A DNA stretch of 64,000 nucleotides. Origin: Bacteroidota bacterium (GTDB taxonomy: Bacteria; Bacteroidota; Bacteroidia; B-17B0; Aurantibacillaceae). The stretch is from assembly GCA_017303905.1 (NCBI GenBank), contig JAFLBH010000005.1, positions 1-64,000 of the forward strand. Reading direction: 5' to 3'. Positions 32,722-40,189 of this stretch are shown here, in pieces. Position 1 is the first letter of the stretch; each line of letters opens with the position of its first letter. Both the position numbers and the translations under genes were made by a program. A model generated the notes under the pieces. The model searched no databases and was not told where the DNA came from. It worked only from the letters and a program-made list of their open reading frames with translations.

Positions 32722-32818
32722 AGGTAAAAAGCCTTAAGCGTGCGCTGGGAAAGTGGCTGCAAAAAGAGGAGTAGCTATAGTGTAGCTATTTTGCTACGCT
32801 TAGCTACGGAACGGTTTG
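32722..32818. repeat. Imperfect direct repeat, copy 2
   Basis: AGGTAAAA, GGAAAGTGGCTGCAAA (32748-32763) and GGAACGGTTTG (32808-32818) repeat the order seen at 29664-29761. Between the blocks lie three TAGCTA-type motifs absent from copy 1 (GTAGCTATAG, TGTAGCTATT, TTAGCTACGG). Confidence 0.65.
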
Positions 32819-33276
32819 CGGACACTGTGCCTGCGAGCCGATCTGCGAGTGGAGCGAGGGTGGGCTGCAAAGGAGGCTTGGTGGGTGACCCCAAGCCGGT
32901 TGCGACCTATTTTGCCAGCGTGGCTCCTGCCTGCGTGTACTTCGGCAGGCAGGCATTAAAAGATCCCGCAGGGGCTTTAAGTTATGCCATGCGCCTGCAA
33001 AACGAGGGCAAAGGAGACGCAAACGAAGAAAAAATTATCTACTGCCAAGAGGTTTGCGACCCTTTGCCCGAAGCCCAAGCGACCAGCAGGCGAGCCTAAT
33101 ATTGGCAGCCGGCGGACTTAAAACTACTGAGGTGAAGGAGACGGAATGAAACCCAGCGCCCTTTGGCGCGGGTGAAATGAAGGCGAATGAAGCGAAGTGG
33201 TTTTAAGGACGGAAAAGGTTGCCGTGAGGACTGACGCCGCACTTGCAAAAGGCATGACAGGCAGCTTGCCCGAAGG

Positions 33277-33340
33277 GACGCTGTATGTTTTGCATAGACC
33301 TTTAAAAAATTGCACTCTATGCAAATTATACAGCGGTGTC
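33277..33340. repeat. Long imperfect hairpin
   Basis: The arms 33277-33298 and 33316-33340 pair as GACGCTGTAT with ATACAGCGGTGTC and then TTTGCATAGA with TCTATGCAAA, separated by small bulges; the loop is 17 bases and AT-rich. It lies 50 bases downstream of the last gene of the five-gene operon (minus strand) and could be a transcription end, an RNA element or a recombination site. Confidence 0.65.
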
Positions 33341-33389
33341 TGGCGTGATCTTTTGCGTGCAAGGAAGGAGGAACACCGCTTTACCTGTT

Positions 33390-35813
33390 CTAAAGGATTC
33401 CATGAGCGTAATCTTTTATTGATAGCATTTGGCTTGTGCCTTGCTTTTCTAATAAAACTAACTTCTCTTTTAATTGTGCAAGATTTTTACGTTCGAGCTC
33501 ATTTAATGGAGTTCCAACTTTATCCAATTCCGCTTGCATTGTATCAAGGTATATTTTGCTGCGCTCTACTGTTTTATTTTCTATAGAACGGCAAACTTTG
33601 TTCAAATGATCACTTATTGAATTCAGAAAATCGACCTGGATCTTATTAAAATGTTCCCTAGCTGGTGTAATTAACTTGGCGATATTTTCTTTTTTAAGCG
33701 AATCGTCTGACCGAAATAAGTTGTAGAGACCTCCAAAAAGACCTTCAAATACCTTTCCAATAAAGTTGAATGCAGTTACCAAAACGTTTGAAGATAAATC
33801 TTCTCGGATCCGATATATATTGAATATTTTTCCAGTAAATCTTTCGATACTTGGCAATTTTAAAGTAGAATCAGCTGTGATCTCATTCAAATTAATCTTT
33901 ACTTTACTTAGTTTATCTCCTACCCAAACATTAACCTTTGACTGCAACTCATAAGTAACGCTTTGTACGTACTCGTAAACTTTACTTACACATAGGTCAG
34001 ATTCATTCTTTAAGTAAGTTGTAATATCACTTTGAGAAGGTAAAGCCTGATTATTTCTTCTACCCTTTAAATCGGTATCGAGATTAGAGAGAATATTCTG
34101 GAAATTGTTATTTATGTACGTGTTTATTTCATTATAAGCTTTTGTTCTCTGCTCGCGAATAAAGATCTGCAGTTCGCCTAGTTCTTTGCGGACTGTTGTG
34201 ATCTTTGTTTGTAAATCTTTACCAATAACAGTGTTACTTAAGCGCACTTCACTCACATTAAGTAATTGCTTTACCAACTCCATTGAATTTGCAAAGTTTG
34301 ACAGAAGATTATTAACTCCATTGAGATTGCCGTTCACTAAATATTTTACTATAACGTCCTCTAAATCATTTACAGAATCGTGACAATTTTCATTCAATAC
34401 ACGATGGTTAAATGATTGCTTTGAAGAAATATAAATTGGTTCATTGGCAAGAAGATCTGAAATACCATAATCTTTAAGCGTATCGTTTATATAAACCTTA
34501 AGCGAAGTCATTTCGTCTTCGTTTAGTTTATCTATTTTATTAAAGATTAGAAAAACACGATTCATTTTTTCTTTGATCTCCTTTAGGTCTGCCAGGTGCT
34601 GATCCGTAATTTTAAATTCACCGTCTTTATGAGGAGCAACGCTTATAACATAAAGAATTGCATCTGCACTATAAATGGTCGATTTAGCAATATCTTTAAT
34701 ACCCTGATTAATGTCATCGATACCCGGTACATCAGTAATCGAGAAACCTTTCTCAAGAAATGAGCTATTCAGCTTTACGTTTACAAGGTTTACCTTTTTA
34801 TGATTATGCTTGTTTCTTTTTTGGTCTGCAAATTCTGAAACAAAGTCTAAACTAATCTCACTGGTTTTCTTTGTGCCATCAGCGAAATGAACACAAACTT
34901 CTTCGGGGTGACCGGGCAGCATAATAATAGGCACGCCCGTTGTAGGTAAAGTATCAACCGGAGACATTTCTCTATAGGTAAGCGCATTGATAAGTGTACT
35001 TTTACCAACCCGACTTGGGCCAATAATACAGATATTAAAAATAGAATCACTTATTTCGGAGAGATTGGCATCGATTTGAGTATTATACTCTGTAAAACTA
35101 TGTTGTGTTGTGAGTTCTTTAAGTGACTTAACAAAATCTACGGCTTCATTGACATGAGAATAATACTCCCCAGGCGTTATTATTTTTTTAGGCTTATATG
35201 TCCATTGGTAAACTGTTTCTTCAATTGAAGCAATAGATTTAACGTCAAGAACTAACTCTTTATCAAATTTAATTGTTACATGATCATTCGCATGCCAATC
35301 GGGTCGCCTTTTTGAAATTTCATTCATCAATTTTTCATTGACGAACCGATAGTAAATACACTTTGCTTTTAAATCAACTAAGAAAATGTAAACCGGAAGT
35401 GTATTTTGATACCAATACAAGTAGGTAGTTCGTTTCACCTGAACAGACAAGTCTGAATCGTTTGCAATTTCGGCAGTGGATTTTATCTGAATGTTAAATT
35501 TTTTCCCAGTGGCTAATTTGTTTTCAGATTTGAGTTTATCCTTTGTAATCTCAACAATTGCATCTATACCATAATCCTCATTGCCTTTTATATCAGTTAC
35601 TACCCATGGAAGAACTGCCTGTTTGACGTGAATAAGCGACTGATCTTCCTTTATATGAGATGAATGGCGCGTTGGGAGAGACTCTTTTATCTTAGTTGGC
35701 GCATTCGTCTTTTTCTTGTTAACCAAGACGGACTTCTTTTTATCAATAGGCTTTTTTGTAGCCTTTTTTGATTTAACTATCTTTTTGCCAGGATTGCTTT
35801 TTTTCTTTGCCAT
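33390..35813 (-). CDS. DUF4365 nuclease-like domain fused to a dynamin-like GTPase
   Basis: This is an 807-residue protein. Residues 1-45 are a Lys-rich tail. Residues 55-205 match DUF4365, a PD-(D/E)xK-like fold: NEDYGIDAIVEI (Asp84), FNIQIKST (Gln109, Lys111) and TTYLYWYQNTLPVYIFLVD. A dynamin-family GTPase follows, with G1 GPSRVGKST (265-273), G2 TTGVP (291-295), G3 DVPG (361-364) and G4 NKID (425-428). The rest is a long helical stalk with a hydrophobic patch at about 675-700 (GKVFEGLFGGLYNLF) that resembles the membrane-inserting paddle of bacterial dynamins. It is the last gene of the five-gene operon. Bacterial dynamins repair or remodel membranes and occur in phage defence; a nucleic-acid-sensing or cleaving, membrane-acting GTPase is inferred. 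Confidence 0.88.
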   Translation of the reverse strand: MAKKKSNPGKKIVKSKKATKKPIDKKKSVLVNKKKTNAPTKIKESLPTRHSSHIKEDQSLIHVKQAVLPWVVTDIKGNEDYGIDAIVEITKDKLKSENKLATGKKFNIQIKSTAEIANDSDLSVQVKRTTYLYWYQNTLPVYIFLVDLKAKCIYYRFVNEKLMNEISKRRPDWHANDHVTIKFDKELVLDVKSIASIEETVYQWTYKPKKIITPGEYYSHVNEAVDFVKSLKELTTQHSFTEYNTQIDANLSEISDSIFNICIIGPSRVGKSTLINALTYREMSPVDTLPTTGVPIIMLPGHPEEVCVHFADGTKKTSEISLDFVSEFADQKRNKHNHKKVNLVNVKLNSSFLEKGFSITDVPGIDDINQGIKDIAKSTIYSADAILYVISVAPHKDGEFKITDQHLADLKEIKEKMNRVFLIFNKIDKLNEDEMTSLKVYINDTLKDYGISDLLANEPIYISSKQSFNHRVLNENCHDSVNDLEDVIVKYLVNGNLNGVNNLLSNFANSMELVKQLLNVSEVRLSNTVIGKDLQTKITTVRKELGELQIFIREQRTKAYNEINTYINNNFQNILSNLDTDLKGRRNNQALPSQSDITTYLKNESDLCVSKVYEYVQSVTYELQSKVNVWVGDKLSKVKINLNEITADSTLKLPSIERFTGKIFNIYRIREDLSSNVLVTAFNFIGKVFEGLFGGLYNLFRSDDSLKKENIAKLITPAREHFNKIQVDFLNSISDHLNKVCRSIENKTVERSKIYLDTMQAELDKVGTPLNELERKNLAQLKEKLVLLEKQGTSQMLSIKDYAHGIL

Positions 35814-35831
35814 TGTATTAATTCAATTAAA

Positions 35832-36935
35832 TTAATTTCCAGAACTATTATCAATTGTTTGAATGTAGATAGATTCAATGTTCTCGGTCACGACTTGCGG
35901 TCGGCCATTGCTTCTTAATATGGAATTTAAAACATCTTGAGAAGGATGACCATAAGTATTAAAGTTACCTACTGAAACTACACATAAACATGGATGTGTT
36001 CCTAAAATGTAATCTGAAAAATTATGCGCAGAACCATGATGCGGAATTTGAAGAGTGCCCAAAGGTTGAGCAAACTGCCCTATGAAAGTTATAATTGCTT
36101 TTACGTTTGGCAAAGCCTTTGCATTAAAATCACCCGTATATAAGCAGGAAGCGTAATAACGATAATGCCAGTGCCCAGCAGTAAAAGCATTGAATTGAAT
36201 TTTTGCAGATAACTTAACCCCATCTAAAGGCCCAGAAAAAACCACCATAGAATTTTCGTTCAAATTTCCATCTATTGCGTTATAGGCTTCCTTTATCTTA
36301 GCCTTACTGCCAAGAATTCTGTCAATTGAAGTAAGGCTATTTAATTCGAGACCTTGTCTTTTTAATGAATCTACAAGTTGCCGGGTGCGATCTTTTTGCT
36401 CAAAATTAAAAGGTACATAGATCCATTGGGCAATCTGAAATTTGACAGTACTATTTACATTCCTTCTATCTCCTTCTTTCAATTCCTGTAAATTGATAAT
36501 TTCTTGTTCGTTAGAATTTTCATTATCATAAGGGTTTATTCGAATAATTGTTGTGTTAGGAGAAAAATATTCAGTGGGATTATTTATCAAATCATCAAAA
36601 TCATTCTCTTCATTTTCAAATGCGGCACTGTTTTCGATACCATATATGATACTATCTTGTGCATTAATAAGAGGAGGTATGACCGATTTAATGCGACAGT
36701 AGTCTTTAAGAAATTCTATCCCATTTATATGATCGCTATGAAAATGAGAGATGAATAACACATCAATAATTTCTCCCTTTGCAAAAGCTGAGCGAATGCG
36801 ATTCTGTAACTCTTTATTTGTTAAAGTTGAACTACCGCAATCGTAGACTACATTAAACTTATTGCCGTTTGGGTAAGAGTGCTTTTCGGTATAAAAAGCG
36901 CCTTGACCAATTGGTTGAAATGTGCGCGTTATCAT
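35832..36935 (-). CDS. Metallo-beta-lactamase-fold hydrolase, canonical metal motif
   Basis: This 367-residue cytoplasmic protein has the ComEC-like metallo-beta-lactamase fold. The metal motif HFHSDH is complete (near residues 64-69), DCGSS lies before it, and TGDFN, IPHHGSAHNF and the late SVGNFNTYGHPSQDV block follow, as in ComEC hydrolase domains. No membrane channel part is attached, so it acts free in the cytoplasm, probably on nucleic acid or a nucleotide. The ATG at 36935 shares one base with the stop of the preceding gene (TGATG), so translation is coupled; a GTG one codon earlier is the alternative. It is the fourth gene of the operon. Confidence 0.87.
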   Translation of the reverse strand: MITRTFQPIGQGAFYTEKHSYPNGNKFNVVYDCGSSTLTNKELQNRIRSAFAKGEIIDVLFISHFHSDHINGIEFLKDYCRIKSVIPPLINAQDSIIYGIENSAAFENEENDFDDLINNPTEYFSPNTTIIRINPYDNENSNEQEIINLQELKEGDRRNVNSTVKFQIAQWIYVPFNFEQKDRTRQLVDSLKRQGLELNSLTSIDRILGSKAKIKEAYNAIDGNLNENSMVVFSGPLDGVKLSAKIQFNAFTAGHWHYRYYASCLYTGDFNAKALPNVKAIITFIGQFAQPLGTLQIPHHGSAHNFSDYILGTHPCLCVVSVGNFNTYGHPSQDVLNSILRSNGRPQVVTENIESIYIQTIDNSSGN

Positions 36936-37843
36936 CACTTATTCGCCAGTTTTCGTTTGGAAGTAAATTGCCGCGGGGCCTCCTTTAGTTCTTTCCCCCC
37001 CGCCATAAAGTCCCACACCTTAAAATCTCCTGTGTGATCATCTATGGATTCAATAATCACATCTCCATTCTTAGTAGTACAGTTATATATTTTTCTGTCC
37101 TCAAGTTTTTTAATTGTAGTTCTGCTAGGATGATCATGCTGGTTACCCCAATCACATAAGCTAAGACCTACGCTTGGCTTGACAGCATCCAGAAATTTCT
37201 CTGATGTGAAACCATTATCAGAACCATGGTGAGCTAAAATCATTACGTCAACCTCATTTTTTATAGTAGAGAATTGGATTAACCAATTACTTATTTCCTC
37301 CTCCTCCAAATCTCCTAAACTAAGTAAAGAAAAAGAGCCGTTCTTAAATAATTTAACTGTGGAATTATTGTTTGATTTGGAATAATCTTTCCTATTATTA
37401 TAGTGTATAGACTCATAAGCCCATTCGGTTGCATTGCCTAAATCAGTGACAAATGTTTTATCTACTTTAATAACTTTAGGCGCCGCGGTTTCTCCTGTAC
37501 TTTGCAGTTTATATGCTTCAATTAATTTTAAACAATCAACCTGATTTTGAATATTTTTATCAATTTCATAACCTGGAATTTCTACTTCTCTAGGCTTAAG
37601 TTCCTTTAAAATCGCCTCTAATTCGGAGGAAGAACAGTGATCCGCATCCCAACTCGTTATATGAAGGAAATCGATTTTGTTCTGACCACATCGTTTTATT
37701 TCATGCCATATTGAGGCTTTATTATCGTCATTATATCTGGCTTCACAAAGCGTAAGATTTGTCCCGTCCCAATACGAGAATGACGATCCTTTTGATCTAA
37801 GCTGATACGCTCGAAGACGTGTGTGTTTTTTCTTTAACTCCAT
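36935..37843 (-). CDS. Metallo-beta-lactamase-fold hydrolase, variant metal motif
   Basis: This is a 302-residue protein of the same fold family as its downstream neighbour but poorly similar to it. The metal motif reads SWDADH (residues 64-69): the first two His are replaced by Ser and Asp, the form seen in ComEC-type domains. LGDLEEEE near 177, LAHHGSDNGF near 204 and the late LSLCDWGNQHDHPSRTT block support the fold. The C-terminal 40 residues are basic. It is the third gene of the operon, 19 bases after the patatin gene. Two different such enzymes in tandem suggest consecutive steps or a heterodimer; that is inference. Confidence 0.84.
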   Translation of the reverse strand: MELKKKHTRLRAYQLRSKGSSFSYWDGTNLTLCEARYNDDNKASIWHEIKRCGQNKIDFLHITSWDADHCSSSELEAILKELKPREVEIPGYEIDKNIQNQVDCLKLIEAYKLQSTGETAAPKVIKVDKTFVTDLGNATEWAYESIHYNNRKDYSKSNNNSTVKLFKNGSFSLLSLGDLEEEEISNWLIQFSTIKNEVDVMILAHHGSDNGFTSEKFLDAVKPSVGLSLCDWGNQHDHPSRTTIKKLEDRKIYNCTTKNGDVIIESIDDHTGDFKVWDFMAGGKELKEAPRQFTSKRKLANK

Positions 37844-37862
37844 TTTATTTCTGTTTAATTGT

Positions 37863-39491
37863 TTAATTAGATTGTTTGACCATCCAAAAGGGGTCCTTAT
37901 TGAATTCTAACCAATCATTCATTAATTGTTGCTTGCAATTAATAAGATCAAGATGGTTTTGGTTTGTGTTATCTTTATTCTTTTCAATTTTTTCTATATA
38001 TTCAAGAAGGTTCCAACAGAGATTGAATTGTCCGCAGGCAATAAGTGCATTTAACATATTCTTTTTCTTCAATTCACTTTCGGAAAACCAGAGTGTAGTA
38101 CCCATACTTGTTGCCAATGCTGAAATTTCTTGGATTTTGGCGGAAGGTTCCAGGGCCTTACTAATCTTACCGTTCTTTATTTTATCGAGTAATTTACTTT
38201 CGTCTTTCCTGAGCTCATAAATAGCATTCATTATCCTTCTATTTTCCCAGCTCTTATCTTTATAAAGCTTTGAATATTGAAGACCTCTGACATGTTTAAG
38301 AAAAACTTCATTAGCCATTTTTATAACAGAGTTAATTCTGTTGGTGATAATTGTATCATACACTCCGAATTTCAAACGCAATAGTTTGATTAATGCACTT
38401 AGAATTTTACTAGGAGGATTCGCTTTTTTTATAAGGACTTGTGCTAGTAGTGCTAAGAAGATGATAATAATGTTTAAAGTAATAAAAAATGTGGAAAGGA
38501 TAATGAAGGCCGGCTTTTGGTTGGAAACAGAATACCAGAGAAGCGCTAAAAATGATAGCAAAAGAAAAGAATTGAGCGATAGGAAAAAAGATGGAGTACG
38601 TTTTCTGAACCAATTTAAAGGTTTTACTTTAGTAGCCTTATAGTCTTCCATATAAGGGCTAGCTACATCGGAAACAATCATGAGATCGAAAGCATTAGAT
38701 TCTCCTAATTCAGGTTCATTTCTTTTAATGCGTTGATTTGCTAAAAGCAGAGGCTCGATGCCTTGGTTATCTACAATACCACCATCCATTAACCCAACGG
38801 GATAATTTTGATCTTTTTTTAATTTGGATAATTCATCACTGTCGGGCAAGACAAAATCTGTTGGGAAGTTTATTGGCTCGAAACCTCCCGGAAAACATGA
38901 GGAAGATGCTAAGATATCTCCCATTCTAATTTGATCGGCCAGTGATTCACTAATTCTGTAATAATAGTTGCCTATAATGCCTTTATCAGGTTCGCCAGGC
39001 TCGGGCTTAATGATCTTTTCAGAGACTTGAAATCTGAATTGTACACCATTAGCAAATTCTGTAGCGTTAAAGGAAATATGTTTCAAGTGAATTGACGAGC
39101 TTGCCGAAAGCAGATTGCCAAATTTAGCATCTTTAAATAATTGCTTGGAATACACGTCGGCAAACGCATTGATGATACTCTTTACTCTATCGTTGGTCCA
39201 GCCTTCATCTGATATAAGACGATCGAGGCTGAGATTAACCAAATCTACATTACGCAAAAAATCATAAAGGTCTTTGTAAATTTGTTCAAGCGATTCACCA
39301 TTCTTAATCCCAATAGCATAGCGCGTTCCAGTAATAGTTCCACCAGAAACCGTAGATAAGGCATAAACTTTTTCTAATAGAGGTTGCTCTTTATACTTTA
39401 CCCTATCCAAATAAGTTAGTACACCCAAGCAAAAAGCTGATGCCCTAAAACCTCCGCCTGAAAAAGCTAAACCGATTCGAAGATCTTTCAT
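37863..39491 (-). CDS. Patatin-like phospholipase with two membrane helices
   Basis: This is a 542-residue protein. The patatin core is at the N terminus: the oxyanion stretch SGGGFRA (11-17), nucleophile Ser49 in STVSGGT and the dyad Asp236 in LMDGGIVDNQG. Beyond the core, two hydrophobic helices lie at about 302-322 and 328-353, followed by about 190 residues of helical, charged sequence. Patatins release fatty acids from phospholipids; in CBASS and other defence systems they kill the infected cell by degrading its membrane. No signal peptide is present, so the catalytic part faces the cytoplasm. It is the second gene of the operon, 12 bases after the EVE-like gene. Confidence 0.9.
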   Translation of the reverse strand: MKDLRIGLAFSGGGFRASAFCLGVLTYLDRVKYKEQPLLEKVYALSTVSGGTITGTRYAIGIKNGESLEQIYKDLYDFLRNVDLVNLSLDRLISDEGWTNDRVKSIINAFADVYSKQLFKDAKFGNLLSASSSIHLKHISFNATEFANGVQFRFQVSEKIIKPEPGEPDKGIIGNYYYRISESLADQIRMGDILASSSCFPGGFEPINFPTDFVLPDSDELSKLKKDQNYPVGLMDGGIVDNQGIEPLLLANQRIKRNEPELGESNAFDLMIVSDVASPYMEDYKATKVKPLNWFRKRTPSFFLSLNSFLLLSFLALLWYSVSNQKPAFIILSTFFITLNIIIIFLALLAQVLIKKANPPSKILSALIKLLRLKFGVYDTIITNRINSVIKMANEVFLKHVRGLQYSKLYKDKSWENRRIMNAIYELRKDESKLLDKIKNGKISKALEPSAKIQEISALATSMGTTLWFSESELKKKNMLNALIACGQFNLCWNLLEYIEKIEKNKDNTNQNHLDLINCKQQLMNDWLEFNKDPFWMVKQSN

Positions 39492-39503
39492 AAATACAAT
39501 TTC

Positions 39504-39893
39504 TTATCTAATTCTGTTAATGATCAATTTAAGCACCTCCGGGTGAAACTCTTCGTAAATTGTATTACTACGAACATTGTTTTTTTCTTGAGGTTTAGGT
39601 ATAACAAACTTTTGGGTATTGAGCCAATTCACATTCCGAGCAATAGGAGCTAATTCTAAACCCTCGCGTATTTCATTGTCACTGATGATACCTATTCCTT
39701 TTACAGTAATATCACCGCCGCCATAAGCTGCCTTGATGTATACAATGTCTCCAACTTTCAAGGATCTTAAATAATGGTGCAATTCAGGGGCATTATCTAT
39801 TCCCCACCCTACGGCCACGATGTTATTCGAGATAAAATCTCCACTTACATCTCTTTCACCGTCAAAGTAAGCGCCTATACCATATATAGCCAT
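39504..39893 (-). CDS. EVE/PUA-like small protein, first gene of the operon
   Basis: This 129-residue protein begins MAIYGIGAYFDGERDVSGDF, then NIVAVGWG, LKVGDIVYIKAAY and VKGIGIISD, the order of strands typical of EVE-like domains that read modified bases in DNA or RNA and occur at the N terminus of McrB-type restriction proteins. An aromatic pocket is plausible (Trp30 near VGWG, Tyr in DIVYIKAAYGGG). The family call is by pattern only. As the first gene of the operon it may sense the trigger. No clear TAnnTTTG promoter could be found upstream; a weak copy of the palindrome motif lies near 40091. Confidence 0.68.
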   Translation of the reverse strand: MAIYGIGAYFDGERDVSGDFISNNIVAVGWGIDNAPELHHYLRSLKVGDIVYIKAAYGGGDITVKGIGIISDNEIREGLELAPIARNVNWLNTQKFVIPKPQEKNNVRSNTIYEEFHPEVLKLIINRIR

Positions 39894-40189
39894 ACAACTG
39901 TGTTTAGATAATTAATTTATCTGGGTCAATAATAAAAACTGCTTCTTACAACTTAACAAACTTACTTTCAATCAAAACTCTCAATACTTCTTACCTTTTA
40001 CTCAATGATTGGGAACATTAAATTTAAGCCGAATTAGTGAAGAAGTCAATAAATAAAACCTAGGGTTTACCCCAGTATATATCTTTTTTGACAAAAGGAC
40101 TACATCACAAAAACTATTCTGTTAAACACTATTAAGGTAGTATTTCAGGCTTACACATTCCATTTTCAAACTTCAAGCTGTTATTGTTA

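Larger units (their letters stand above)
32671..33389. other. GC-richer non-coding block with repeats and hairpins
   Basis: This 719-base block is clearly richer in G and C than its neighbours. It holds the second direct-repeat copy (32722-32818), three TAGCTA-type motifs (32771-32806), a palindrome around TGCCTGCGTGTACTTCGGCA (near 32935), a short GCGCC/GGCGC hairpin near 33160 and the long hairpin at 33277-33340. Several frames stay open because of the composition, but none has a protein-like sequence or a consistent start. It may be a recombination or attachment region, or a structured RNA. Confidence 0.55.

Noticed and set aside
33277..33340. Integron attC site
   Set aside because: The hairpin resembles an attC in shape, but no GTTRRRY core or integron integrase is visible, so it is listed as a hairpin only.
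32740..33586. Several open frames in the GC-richer block
   Set aside because: High GC content opens frames on both strands; none is consistent in codon use with neighbours, and one runs into the dynamin gene antisense.
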